Positions 1-9,612 of a stretch of 64,000 nucleotides of DNA are shown piece after piece. The translations under genes and the position numbers were made by a program. The stretch comes from Flavobacterium covae (GTDB lineage Bacteria > Bacteroidota > Bacteroidia > Flavobacteriales > Flavobacteriaceae), in assembly GCA_019565575.1 (NCBI GenBank), contig CP067379.1, positions 744,001 to 808,000 on the forward strand, given 5' to 3'. The notes beneath the pieces are model-generated. The model was given only the letters and a program-made list of their open reading frames with translations, was not told the DNA's origin and searched no databases. Within the stretch, counting starts at the first letter, position 1. The number at the start of each line of letters is the position of its first letter.

Positions 1-797
1 GTTTTGGCTACTTGACGCACTTTTCCTATGCTGTTTTTATTTATTGAAGCTATATTTACGATTACAGAAGTTCCTCTTTTTACTCTTGGTAAATACATTT
101 CTGGGACTTCTGTTCTAACATACATTTGGCTTAAATTTACGATGCGCATTAAACCCTGTGGAGTAGCAGATACTACTTGCCCTCTTTCTACAAATACTTC
201 ATCTATTACACCACTAAAAGGAGCACGAATAATGGTTTTTGCAATTTGTGCCTTTATTTGATTAATAGATTTAGACAGACTTATCATTTGGGTTTGCGCT
301 TGTAGGTACTGTATTTCAGAACCAATTTTTTGATCCCATAAACGTTTTTGACGCTCATAAGTGGTTTTGGCTAATTCATATTGTGTTTGAATACTTGCCA
401 ATTGTTGACTCATACCAGCATCATCTATTCTTCCTAAAATTTGTCCTTTGCCAACAGACTGACCTGCCTTTACATCTAGATTTACTAAAGTTCCTGGCAT
501 TTCAGGTTGGATCAATACATTTTGTTGTGTATCTACATTTCCTTGAATTTCAACATAATGATTAAATATTGTGTCTTTTACAGTAATAGTTTGTACCAAT
601 GCTTCATCTGTTTTCTTTTCTAAAGTTGCAAGAACTTCATCTAATCTTGCTAAATCAGCTTGAAGACTTGCTCTTTTATTTTTTATTTCGGTTAAATTTT
701 TGCTTTCTATTAAGGCATCAACTGTCATAGAATTTTCTTTACTTCCGCAAGAAACTAGCAATAATGTATGAATGGTTAGGATAAATATTTTTTTCAT
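1..797 (-). CDS. Efflux RND transporter periplasmic adaptor (MFP/HlyD family), 3' end outside the window
   Basis: The reading frame is open from the ATG at 795-797 to the left edge, so the C-terminus is missing. The protein starts with a lipoprotein signal ending LLLVSC (Cys17). A helical stretch follows, then a biotinyl/lipoyl-like hairpin around GKGQILGRIDD and a barrel region (VVSATPQGLMRIV). This is the layout of the membrane-fusion subunit that links an inner-membrane RND pump to a TolC channel. The gene lies 18 bp after the tolC-like gene and follows TetR and SDR genes on the same strand, consistent with a TetR-controlled efflux operon. The RND pump gene is probably just beyond the edge, which is inference. 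Confidence 0.85.
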   Translation of the reverse strand, partial: MKKIFILTIHTLLLVSCGSKENSMTVDALIESKNLTEIKNKRASLQADLARLDEVLATLEKKTDEALVQTITVKDTIFNHYVEIQGNVDTQQNVLIQPEMPGTLVNLDVKAGQSVGKGQILGRIDDAGMSQQLASIQTQYELAKTTYERQKRLWDQKIGSEIQYLQAQTQMISLSKSINQIKAQIAKTIIRAPFSGVIDEVFVERGQVVSATPQGLMRIVNLSQMYVRTEVPEMYLPRVKRGTSVIVNIASINKNSIGKVRQVAK

Positions 798-815
798 TTG
801 TGATCGTATATAATT

Positions 816-2137
816 TTAGTTCTTTAATAATAGTTTTTCTAAAGTTGCTCTTTTGGTAATGACTTCTACCATAGATTGTAAGTATGCTTGTTGTGACGTA
901 TATAACTGACGTTGCGCTTCTGTAAATTCAAAACTGGTAGATAAACCTTCTTTAAATTTAACACTTTGTTTGTTTTCAATTCTTTCCGACAAACGTAAGG
1001 TATTCTTAGCATTACCATATTGTGCTACACTATATTCAAAATCACTTTTTGCTTTTTGATATTGAAGTTTTAATTTTTGTTCTGTTTCTGCTAATTTTGT
1101 TTTGGCTTGTTCAAATGCTATTTTAGCTTGATGTGTTTTAGCTTGTCTACCCAATGAGCTAAATAGCGGAATGTTTAAACCAATTGAAAGGGTAGAATAA
1201 TCATACCATTTTTGATTAGCATTAAACATAGTAAAACTATTATCAAATGTATTGGCTCCAAAATTCACTTGAGCTCCCAAGGAAGGTAATGCTTTACTTT
1301 TTTCTAATTTTAACAATAATCGGTTTACTTCTACTAAGTTGTTGCTGATTTTGTAATCAACCGAATTATTAGTATCAAAAGTTTCTGATAAAATAGCTAA
1401 ATCAATGTTTTGTGATGCAAGTGTATCTAATTTATCTGTCAGTTGAATGGTTTGATTAATTTCTATTCCCATTAAAAGTTTGAGCATATTGGTTGCTATT
1501 ACTTCCATACGCTTTGCGTAATCCAACGAACTATTAATTTCGGATAATGTAATCTGTAAACGCTCTACTGATTCTTCTTCAACAAAACCATTTTTATATA
1601 TTTGTTTTGTATCATTTAGTGTTTTTTCTAATATCACTTTATTTCGTTCTACGATCATGATACTTTCTTGCGCTAATAAAACATCTCCATAGGCTTTAGT
1701 AGTTATTTCTCGAATTTCTTGCGCTGTTTTTACTTTTGCATCTTGAGAAATTTTTAGGTATGTTTTAGCTGATTCTAAACCTACTAAATAAGAGCCATCA
1801 AAAATCAATTGACTTAATGTAAGCTTTGCATCCATGGCATTATACTGACCAAATTGTAATGCGGCAGGTACTCCATTAAAACTAATTACGCTAGTAGCTA
1901 TCTTAAAATTATTTTGATACCCTACATTTGCACTTATCTGAGGTAATCCGATAGTCGTTGTTTCCCATTTCTTTTTTGAGCTATTTCTATATCTCTGCTT
2001 GAATTAATAGCAGTGTAATTATTTTTTGTTGCGTAATCTACAGCTTGATCTAAACTAAACGAATAGTTCATCTTCTCTTGAGCATAAGTCTGCCCCACAA
2101 GAAATAATGCTAATAAAAGTCTATGCAAGTTTTTCAT
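816..2137 (-). CDS. TolC family outer-membrane efflux protein, frame broken once
   Basis: The N-terminal part (signal peptide ending TYAQ, then FSLDQAVDYATKNNYT) and the long C-terminal part (from about 1960 down to 816) lie in different frames. Restoring one A in the run within CAAAAAAGAAATGGG near 1970 joins them as IEIAQKKKWETTTIGLPQIS, a normal TolC continuation. The joined protein is about 440 residues, usual for the family, with two long coiled-coil hairpin repeats. It would form the outer-membrane channel for the adaptor encoded 18 bp downstream. The break sits in a homopolymer, so I treat it as a likely sequence error rather than a pseudogene. Confidence 0.85.
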
Positions 2138-2734
2138 TTAATTGTTATATTTCAGTAATTGTTTTTCTAATTCTTTTATGCCTTTAGGTGTAGCTAACGC
2201 TCTAGTATGATATTCTAACGCTTCTAATTCTAATTTTAATGTTTCGCTTTCTAGTTGTGTATTTTCATTAATATTAAATATAAGTGTGTAATAAAATTGT
2301 ATATAAGCAGGTATGTATACTTCTTTTCTATAAAGTCCTTCTGTTATTCCTTTTTCAATATTTTTTTCAAACATTTCATTACAATCTTCCATTTCACTCG
2401 CCATTAACTGATTATAAATATCAGGATAATGTTTTTTTAGTTGATAAGCGGGTGAATTATCATAAGATTGAAACATTTCTTTAAAAAGCCGACGAATTTC
2501 AAAATTTTCCTCTATTGCATTATAATTCTTAGCCACAATTTCATCTATAACTAAATGTATTTTTTCATGAATAACAAAAGTTGACTCTCTTATTAAAGAT
2601 TCTTTATTACTAAATACTTTATATATTGTTTTTTTAGAAATACACATTTCGGCAGCAATATCATCCATGGTAACACTTTTAAAACCGAGTTTTAAAAACA
2701 TATCTGTAGCCTTAGCAATAATTTTATCTTTCAT
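2138..2734 (-). CDS. TetR/AcrR family transcriptional regulator
   Basis: The protein has about 198 residues. The N-terminal helix-turn-helix is clear (TMDDIAAEMCISKKTIYKVF, about residues 22-41). It is followed by an all-helical ligand-binding region without recognisable specificity. I chose the ATG at 2734 because the product then begins MKDKIIAKATDMF, as in typical TetR proteins; a longer upstream frame only overlaps the SDR gene. The start lies immediately after the SDR stop at 2736-2738 and the tolC-like gene begins right after its own stop. It is probably the local repressor of the SDR/efflux operon, but no operator could be identified. Confidence 0.88.
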   Translation of the reverse strand: MKDKIIAKATDMFLKLGFKSVTMDDIAAEMCISKKTIYKVFSNKESLIRESTFVIHEKIHLVIDEIVAKNYNAIEENFEIRRLFKEMFQSYDNSPAYQLKKHYPDIYNQLMASEMEDCNEMFEKNIEKGITEGLYRKEVYIPAYIQFYYTLIFNINENTQLESETLKLELEALEYHTRALATPKGIKELEKQLLKYNN

Positions 2735-2735
2735 A

Positions 2736-3515
2736 TTATGCGGTTTCTTGAATAAATCGAGTAATTTTTGTAACCCATTTTCTAGGAGCAAATCGAACTG
2801 TATTAGCTAACAGCGTGTTTTTAATTCCATGAATTGCTACAACATCTCCTCTTAGCATGGCTTGGTATCCATAGTAAGCTACTTCTCGTGATGTAGGCAA
2901 TTTTTTGTTTTTTACTAATTTACTACTTTCCATATCTGCCATTGATTGAAACCCACTTTCTGTTGCACCAGGACATAAAGCTGTTATTGTTACACCTGTT
3001 CCTTCTACTTCATTTGCTATAGCTTCTGTAAAATGTAAAACGTATGATTTAGTTGCATAATATACAGCCATTAAAGGACCTGGTTGAAAAGCCGCTGTAG
3101 AAGCTACATTCATAATCTTTCCACTCTTACGTTGTATCATATCTTTTAAAAATATATACGTAAACTGAGTCAAAGCCGTTATGTTTAATTGAATCATCTG
3201 ATCGGTCTTATCCCAATTAGATTTTATAAATAAGCCAAAGTCACCAAAACCCGCGTTATTAATCAAGTAATCTATTGTTAAACCATACTTTTTAACTTCA
3301 TTATAAACATTTAAGGCAGCTCCTCTTTTTGACAAATCTTCAGAAATAGTATAAATCCTAATATTATTTTTAGCCTTTAACTCTATTTTTAAATCATCTA
3401 GTCGCTGTCCATTTCTAGCTACAAGTACTAAATCATCTCCTTGTTCGGCATGAATTTTAGCTAATTCTAATCCTATACCACTTGAAGCTCCTGTAATTAA
3501 AACCGTTTTTTTCAT
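2736..3515 (-). CDS. Short-chain dehydrogenase/reductase (SDR family)
   Basis: The protein has 259 residues, the normal size for a classical SDR. Visible motifs are the dinucleotide-binding TGASSGIG (about residues 7-14), NNAG (about 88-91), and the catalytic YYATK with the active-site Tyr and Lys. It is an NAD(P)(H)-dependent oxidoreductase of unknown substrate, of the DltE/YqjQ-like type often annotated only as SDR. It is the first gene of the minus-strand run leading into the TetR and efflux genes, with less than 5 bp to the next start, so it is probably co-transcribed. Confidence 0.9.
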   Translation of the reverse strand: MKKTVLITGASSGIGLELAKIHAEQGDDLVLVARNGQRLDDLKIELKAKNNIRIYTISEDLSKRGAALNVYNEVKKYGLTIDYLINNAGFGDFGLFIKSNWDKTDQMIQLNITALTQFTYIFLKDMIQRKSGKIMNVASTAAFQPGPLMAVYYATKSYVLHFTEAIANEVEGTGVTITALCPGATESGFQSMADMESSKLVKNKKLPTSREVAYYGYQAMLRGDVVAIHGIKNTLLANTVRFAPRKWVTKITRFIQETA

Positions 3516-3703
3516 CTACATTTATTTTCAAATAAACTAAAAACCACCATTATACATTAGTATTAAAATGTGTTTTTAAAAGTTAAGCAAATATATAGAG
3601 GAAACTTTAAAAACTTAAAAAGTTTCCATTTTTTTTGTTTTTTTTAACATTTAATAAAACTAGGTGTTCCCAACTTTTAAATTATTTTAGCAAAAAAAAT
3701 ACA

Positions 3704-4678
3704 ATGCAGGCAATTAGTACCTATCAAGATATTATTACAAAACATTTTGAAAATTTATCAATACAAAAAGAACCCCTCAATTTATACAACCCTATACAAT
3801 ACATTTTATCTTTAGGAGGAAAAAGAATACGTCCGGTGCTAACATTAATGGCTGCTGAAATTTTTGATACTTCTTATGAAAAAGCTCTTTCAGCGGCTAC
3901 AGCAATAGAAGTTTTTCATAACTTTTCCTTAGTACATGATGATATTATGGATAATGCTCCTTTAAGAAGAGGCAACGAAACTGTTCATGAAAGATGGAAT
4001 ATTAATACAGGTATTCTTTCTGGTGATGCTATGCTTATTTTAGCCTATCAATATTTTGAAAATTATGAACCCGTTATTTTTAAAGAGTTAGCACAATTAT
4101 TCAGTAAAACCGCACTTGAGGTATGTGAAGGACAACAATATGATGTAGATTTTGAAACCAGAAAATATGTAAACGTTGCTGAATATCTTAAAATGATTGA
4201 ATACAAAACCGCCGTACTGGTAGGAGCTGCATTAAAAATGGGAGCTATAATTGCAGAAACATCCGCTGAAAATGCAAACTTAATTTATGAATTTGGTTTA
4301 AATTTAGGAATTGCTTTTCAACTTCAAGATGATTATTTAGACGCTTTTGGAAACCCTTTAACCTTTGGAAAACAAATAGGAGGTGATATTATAGAAAATA
4401 AAAAAACATATCTCTATATAAAAGCATTAGAGTTTTCTTCTGAAACAGAAAGAACTCAATTAGAACAATTATACTCTACCCATTCTAAGGATAATAGCAA
4501 TAAAATTGAAACAGTAAAAAACATTTTTAACTCAAGTGGAGCTAGTGCAGCTACACAAGAAGCAATCAAACAATACACTCTCAAAGCTTTTACTACACTA
4601 ACAAAAATTAATATTAGTGAAGATAAAAAGGTTATTCTAAAAACATTTGGAGAAAACTTAATGAATAGAAATGTTTAA
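3704..4678 (+). CDS. Polyprenyl (trans-isoprenyl) diphosphate synthase
   Basis: It makes an isoprenoid chain by condensing IPP onto allylic diphosphates. Both aspartate-rich motifs are present: LVHDDIMD (first, about residues 79-86) and QLQDDYLD (second). GGKRIRP near the N-terminus binds IPP. The length is 324 residues. The start at 3704 (MQAISTYQDI) is preferred because the upstream in-frame residues have low complexity and no family similarity. The gene is monocistronic, with a perfect inverted-repeat terminator just downstream. Whether the product is farnesyl, geranylgeranyl or longer cannot be read from sequence alone. Confidence 0.9.
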   Translation: MQAISTYQDIITKHFENLSIQKEPLNLYNPIQYILSLGGKRIRPVLTLMAAEIFDTSYEKALSAATAIEVFHNFSLVHDDIMDNAPLRRGNETVHERWNINTGILSGDAMLILAYQYFENYEPVIFKELAQLFSKTALEVCEGQQYDVDFETRKYVNVAEYLKMIEYKTAVLVGAALKMGAIIAETSAENANLIYEFGLNLGIAFQLQDDYLDAFGNPLTFGKQIGGDIIENKKTYLYIKALEFSSETERTQLEQLYSTHSKDNSNKIETVKNIFNSSGASAATQEAIKQYTLKAFTTLTKINISEDKKVILKTFGENLMNRNV

Positions 4679-4721
4679 CACTTGCAAAATCATTTCAAAT
4701 AAAAAAATAACACATTAACAC

Positions 4722-4768
4722 AAAATGAGTTTGATATAGAATTTTCTTTATTATATCAAACTCATTTT
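4722..4768 (+). terminator. Intrinsic terminator after the polyprenyl synthase gene
   Basis: A 17-bp perfect inverted repeat (AAAATGAGTTTGATATA and its complement) has a 13-nt loop and ends in TTTT. It sits 44 bp after the stop codon. Confidence 0.8.
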
Positions 4769-4785
4769 CATCTAAATAATCATGA

Positions 4786-5148
4786 TTGAAATTGAAAAAG
4801 TTCATCGCTCCTCAAAACACTGATTTAATACTTTCAGAAGCTCAAAAAAAAGAGCTATATTACAAGCTCATTGAACAAGTTTCCAAAGACTTTTTATTAG
4901 CTAATGAAGATTTAAATATACTACATCCTATTTCCCCTGTTGAATTAAAAATTCAAGTACATAAAAAAGTACACCAACTTATTCAAAATAAATTTAATGA
5001 ATACTTAAACCTACTATATATTATTGATGTAAACGAAGATGATATAAAAAAACTCGACGGTTTCAACCTAGTTGAACTCGCCGAGCAAGTAAGTTATCTC
5101 ATTCTAAAAAGAGAGTGGCAAAAAGTGTGGTATAAAAACCTATACTAA
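4786..5148 (+). CDS. Conserved-looking hypothetical protein, about 120 aa
   Basis: I do not recognise a family. The product is helical and charged, has no signal peptide or membrane segment, and ends WQKVWYKNLY. The frame starts at a TTG (4786). An ATG lies 4 bp upstream at 4782 in another frame (MIEIEK...), and losing one A or gaining two in the following A-run would join it to this frame. The true start is therefore probably 4782 with an indel error. It lies between the terminator of the polyprenyl synthase and the convergent phosphatase gene, only 4 bp from the latter's stop. Confidence 0.6.
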   Translation: MKLKKFIAPQNTDLILSEAQKKELYYKLIEQVSKDFLLANEDLNILHPISPVELKIQVHKKVHQLIQNKFNEYLNLLYIIDVNEDDIKKLDGFNLVELAEQVSYLILKREWQKVWYKNLY

Positions 5149-5152
5149 TACC

Positions 5153-6472
5153 CTAATTCTTTTTTGTAATAACTTTATTCCATAACTCTTTTCCTTCATG
5201 ATCAAATAAAGACAATTTAACTTGTCTATCATCCTTATCGCCTGTAAAAGACAGTAATCCAAAGTTATGTTGTACAAACATACTTCCTTCTACACGATTC
5301 TTGTTTTCTTCTTTCAATCCTGAATTAGAAGGATTAGAAGTCAATGGAGAAACGGTCCAATCATATAAAGAATAATTATTACCTCTTTTCAACATGGACA
5401 ATTCTGCAAAATGGCGATCTCCTGTCAAGAATAGCACTCCTTTAATTTCGTTTTTTGCAATTTCATTAAGCAAATATTCTCGTTCCTGAGGATAAGTTGC
5501 ATAATTTTCAAACTTTGAAGCTGAATTTAGTACTTGACCTCCAACAACTATAATCTTAAAAGTAGCTTTAGAAGAAGACAAAGCATCAATTAACCATTCT
5601 AATTGTTCTTTACCTAACAACGTTTTTTCTCCTGTTTTACGATCATTAGGCGACTTAAAAAAGCGATTATCTAATAAGAAAAACTGTGCATCACCCCAAT
5701 TAAAAGTAGAATAAGTTCCTTGTGTTTGAGACACATCTAAACCATAAGACTTATTAGCCCAAAAATCCTTAAATGCTTTTTGAGTATGTATTTTATAATT
5801 AAAACTTCTATCACCATCATTAGGTCCAAAATCATGATCATCCCAAATAGCAAAATTTTGAGTACTCGCTAATAATGGTTGAATTTCTTTAACACTTCGA
5901 GAATGGGTATAACGAAGGTAAAGACCTGATAAACTTTCATCTACTTCTCTCAAATAAATATTATCCCCTCCCCATAACATAATATCTGGTTTTTTAGCAG
6001 CTATACTTGTAAAAACACCATAATTACTTCCATAAGGCTTTCCTGGTCTATCAACCTCAGGTTGATTAATGTAAACACAACTACCAAAAGCTACTGTAAA
6101 ATCAGGTGCTTTTTCACGCCATTGCCATAACTTTTTGGACTCAAAAGTAGTTGGATAAGGTAACTTTATTAACTTATTATCAAGATATACTTGATACGCA
6201 TATTTTTTTCCTTGTTCTAACCTATCTAGAACTACGTGACAAGTATATCCCGACTCTTTCTTTGTATTATAAACATCCGAAAACATCTTTTTTGATGGAT
6301 TTAACAAATCATAATACTCTAACTTTACACTAGCACTAGTAGTTGTTTGTAACCAAATTACAGCTTCTGTCATTTCACAATACCCTACCATAGGACCTGA
6401 CTGTAGCAATTCTTTTTGAGCAAACAACGAAAAAGCTTGAAGCAAAAAGAAAAAAGAAATAATTTTTTTCAT
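5153..6472 (-). CDS. PhoD-like alkaline phosphatase / metallophosphoesterase, exported
   Basis: The 439-residue protein begins with a signal peptide (MKKIISFFFLLQAFSLFAQ), so it is periplasmic or secreted. An N-terminal fibronectin-like domain precedes a metallophosphatase core. Core motifs are FGSCVY, WGGDNIY, WDDHDFGPND and LTGDRHFAEL, matching metal ligands of PhoD-type phosphodiesterases/alkaline phosphatases. It stands alone, convergent with the small gene on the plus strand. Phosphate scavenging from organic phosphate esters is the family role; the actual substrate is unknown. Confidence 0.88.
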   Translation of the reverse strand: MKKIISFFFLLQAFSLFAQKELLQSGPMVGYCEMTEAVIWLQTTTSASVKLEYYDLLNPSKKMFSDVYNTKKESGYTCHVVLDRLEQGKKYAYQVYLDNKLIKLPYPTTFESKKLWQWREKAPDFTVAFGSCVYINQPEVDRPGKPYGSNYGVFTSIAAKKPDIMLWGGDNIYLREVDESLSGLYLRYTHSRSVKEIQPLLASTQNFAIWDDHDFGPNDGDRSFNYKIHTQKAFKDFWANKSYGLDVSQTQGTYSTFNWGDAQFFLLDNRFFKSPNDRKTGEKTLLGKEQLEWLIDALSSSKATFKIIVVGGQVLNSASKFENYATYPQEREYLLNEIAKNEIKGVLFLTGDRHFAELSMLKRGNNYSLYDWTVSPLTSNPSNSGLKEENKNRVEGSMFVQHNFGLLSFTGDKDDRQVKLSLFDHEGKELWNKVITKKN

Positions 6473-6717
6473 TTAAAATAGATTTTATCAAGGCTCTGCC
6501 TTTATAATTATTATAAATTTTTATAAAAACATATATTACAAAGAAAGCAGCCTATTGAAGATTGTTTACTACAAAAATAATAAATAATCTTTGACTACAG
6601 AAAAACGAATTAAACCATTACGGTTTTACCGTATATTTTGTTAAAACAAAAAAAAAAAAACACAATAAAAACAGCTTTAAACTAACTTAGCCCAAGATTT
6701 CCCCTAAATCTACACGT

Positions 6718-7959
6718 ATGAAAAAAAAAATTACTTATTTAGATAATTTCAGAGGTTTTACCAAAGAAATTTGGATTCTCACGCTCATTACTTATATTAA
6801 TAGAGCAGGAGCTATGGTCATGCCGTTTCTAAGTAACTACCTACACAAAGGCTTTTCGTTTACCCTTCAAGAAGTAGGTTGGCTTATGAGCTCTATAGGC
6901 ATTGGCTCTTTCTTAGGAAATTGGATAGGCGGTAAATTAACCGATAAAATAGGCTTTTATACGGTTATTCTTTCAAGCCTCCTATTAGTAGGCTTTGGCT
7001 TTATTTCATTAATGTTTTTATATGATTTTATAGAAATCAGTATTGGATTATTTGTTTTAACGGCTATAGCTGATATGTACAAACCCGCCGTTTATGTAGC
7101 CATTGGGTGTTTTAGCAACTTTTCTAATAGAACTCGCTCACTCACCCTTATAAGACTAGCAACTAACTTAGGTATGTTTACAGGTCCTATCATTGGAGGT
7201 GTTTTGATTGCTAATAACAATTATGATCCTTTATTCTGGATAGACGGTATAAGCTGCGTAACAGCTGTAATTTTATTTCTATTTTTAATAGATGAAACAA
7301 AAATTGATATTTACGCTAAAAGAGTAGAACAATTAAAAGAAACTACAAATACAAAAAACTCCATATTTAGAGATTCTAATTTTGTAATTTTCTTATTAGG
7401 TTCTTTCATTACCGCATTATTATTTTTTCAACTTTTCACTACACTTCCCGTATACAACTCTTCAAAATTTAACTTTAGTGAAATGCAAATAGGATTATTA
7501 CTATCATTAAATGGATTACTAATATTCCTCTTCGAAATGCCCATTATAGGATACCTAGAAAAAACCAAAATAAAAAACACTAAAATTTTCCAAATAGGAA
7601 GCCTTTTTATGACTTTGGGATTTTTATTTTTAATCTTTGCCAATTGGATTTTTTTACTAATGATAAGCATTTTATTAATCACATTAGGACAAATTCTAAT
7701 ATTTTCTTTTGCCAATACTTTTGCTTTTAACAAAGCAACACCAGGTCAAGAAGGAAGATATATGGCTCTCTACTCTATGAGTTTTAGCTTTGCTCAAATA
7801 TTAAGTTCTAAACTTAGTTTTAGCATCATCGAAAACTACAGCTTTAATACTAATTGGATTTTAATGGCTCTCATTGGTGTCTTAGGAATTTACATTTATT
7901 TTAGACTAGACAAAAATCTAAACCAAATCCCACCCATTAATCAAACCATAATATCATGA
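6718..7959 (+). CDS. Major facilitator superfamily transporter
   Basis: The 413-residue protein has about 12 hydrophobic segments. The loop 2-3 motif is present as GNWIGGKLTDKIG (GxLaDrxG type). A second-half repeat follows a charged central loop (about residues 200-215). This suits a drug or metabolite exporter, but the substrate cannot be told. Its stop overlaps the next start (ATGA at 7956-7959), so translation of the coiled-coil membrane protein is coupled to it. That implies a functional pair. Confidence 0.88.
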   Translation: MKKKITYLDNFRGFTKEIWILTLITYINRAGAMVMPFLSNYLHKGFSFTLQEVGWLMSSIGIGSFLGNWIGGKLTDKIGFYTVILSSLLLVGFGFISLMFLYDFIEISIGLFVLTAIADMYKPAVYVAIGCFSNFSNRTRSLTLIRLATNLGMFTGPIIGGVLIANNNYDPLFWIDGISCVTAVILFLFLIDETKIDIYAKRVEQLKETTNTKNSIFRDSNFVIFLLGSFITALLFFQLFTTLPVYNSSKFNFSEMQIGLLLSLNGLLIFLFEMPIIGYLEKTKIKNTKIFQIGSLFMTLGFLFLIFANWIFLLMISILLITLGQILIFSFANTFAFNKATPGQEGRYMALYSMSFSFAQILSSKLSFSIIENYSFNTNWILMALIGVLGIYIYFRLDKNLNQIPPINQTIIS

Positions 7960-8854
7960 CAAACTCTACTATAAACAATAAAAGCTTTAAAATCATAATC
8001 ACATTATTATCCTTATTACTACTGAGCAGTTTAATCTATATCTATAGAATGTCTGCCCATTCTAAAGGCATTATAATATCATTAAGAAGCGAAAAAGCAG
8101 AACTGACTAATGATCTAGAAAAAGTAAAACTAGCACTAGAAAACACTCTTTCTAAAGAAGGTCATTTAAGCAAAGAATTATTAGAAGAAAGAAAAAAAGT
8201 AAACACCCTCCTAGCAAAAATAAAAAATGAAAACTATGATCCATCTGAAATTTCTAAATATCAAATTGAATCAAAAAATTTAGAATTAAGAATAGGATAC
8301 CTAATGAATGAAATAGAACGGTACAAAAAAGAATAGACAGTACCGAAAACGAGCTCATTGCATCCAATACAGAATTAAAAAACATAAAAAAAACAAATGA
8401 AGACCTAAACACAAACAACGTAGATCTAAACAAAAAACTACAAATTGCTGATGAAAAATTAAGTAAAGCATCTAGATTAAGCTTCTCTAATCTAGAAGTA
8501 AATTCTTTTAAATTAAAATCATCAGGCGAAATTGTTCAAACAAATAAAGCAAGTAAAACCAATTTAATAAAAATTAATTTTTTAATTAGCGAAAATGAAT
8601 TGGTAACACCTCAAAACAAAACTTTTTATTTCCAATTATTTGATCCCAATAATGAGCTAGTAACACATAATGAAACCACCACAACAGGAGAAAAAATAGA
8701 AGATTACACAGCCGTTTCATTTATTCATTACCAAAATAAAGCCATGAAAATTGAAAAAGCAATTCCTATAAAAGATCCAATACCTGGACTATATCAACTA
8801 AAAGTTTATGATGCAGCTAAGCTCATCTTGAGTAATAGCTTCCAAATTAATTAA
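7956..8854 (+). CDS. Membrane-anchored coiled-coil protein coupled to the MFS gene, frame broken once
   Basis: The N-terminus has one membrane segment (about residues 12-30). A long coiled coil (about 35-170) and a small C-terminal beta domain ending SNSFQIN follow. The frame stops at 8336 but resumes one base over. Adding one A to the A6 run before 8331 gives YKKRIDSTENELIA and a continuous product of about 299 residues. The start overlaps the MFS stop by 4 nt. I do not recognise a named family. The architecture suggests a periplasmic scaffold or length-spanning partner of the transporter, which is inference. Confidence 0.72.
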
Positions 8855-8900
8855 TTAATTAATTCTTTCGCCCATTTCTTTTATTAACAGAACAAAAAAA

Positions 8901-8936
8901 CTGTCCCAAAAGTCATAATAGCATTTTTTGGGACAG
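8901..8936. terminator. Bidirectional terminator between convergent genes
   Basis: CTGTCCCAAAA pairs with TTTTGGGACAG across a 14-nt loop. It has an A7 run on the left and a T-rich flank on the right, so it could end transcription from both sides, matching the convergent genes at 8854 and 8956. Confidence 0.7.
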
Positions 8937-8955
8937 CCTTTCTTAATAAATCATT

Positions 8956-9476
8956 CTAGAATACGATCCTAACAAAAGGCATCCATGCTGATGTATATAA
9001 ATTATTAGTATTTTTAAAAAGAAGATTATAACGCAAACCAGCCGTAACATTATTCATTCTATAGCCACCCCCTAAAAACAAAGCCGTATTCCAAAAATCA
9101 TCAAAACGACGACCCGAAATCGTATTATAATCCAAATTTACTCGTAACTGTTCTATATCCGTTGATAATTGCAAATACTCAACCGGGCTATACAACAAAC
9201 TACCGCTCACACCATAAACAAAAGAAGTAAAATTGCCAGAGTTTTTAACATAACTACTATTAAGTCCCAATCCTACACTCGTTTTATCATCAAAATTATA
9301 ATACATAGTTGGAGAAACTGAAATATTAGTAAAATTATTCCCTATACTAAGCCCTAGACCTCCCCCAAAACGAACATGATCCCAAAAATTATTTACAGGC
9401 GGATCTGCCTCTAAATTTTGAGCTTGATTAATAGATGAAAATAAAAAAAACTAAAAAAAAATACATTTTTTATCAT
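8956..9476 (-). CDS. Small outer-membrane beta-barrel protein upstream of sucA, frame broken in signal peptide
   Basis: The mature part has alternating beta-barrel pattern and aromatic girdles and ends FVRIVF with the C-terminal Phe typical of outer-membrane proteins. The ATG at 9474-9476 starts a signal peptide that runs out of frame. Restoring one T in the T8 run gives a hydrophobic stretch ending SSINQAQ, which then joins LEADPPVNNFWDHVRFGGG. The full length is about 174 residues. Flavobacterial homologues next to sucA are often mislabelled alpha-ketoglutarate decarboxylase (from memory). Nothing here supports an enzymatic role. It is divergent from sucA. Confidence 0.7.
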
Positions 9477-9566
9477 TAGACTCTCATTTTAGATATAGAT
9501 TTTAAAGAATTAAAAATTAATCATATAAATATACTGTTTTATTGGCTATATTAGTCTAAAAGTTTT

Positions 9567-9574
9567 TACTTTTG
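9567..9574 (+). promoter_or_regulatory. Bacteroidota -7 promoter element of sucA
   Basis: TACTTTTG matches the TAnnTTTG consensus. A TTGG lies about 22 bp upstream as a possible -33 element. It is 38 bp before the sucA ATG. Confidence 0.55.
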
Positions 9575-9612
9575 CAATAATTTTTAACCAAAAATTGTCA
9601 TTAGACAGCATT

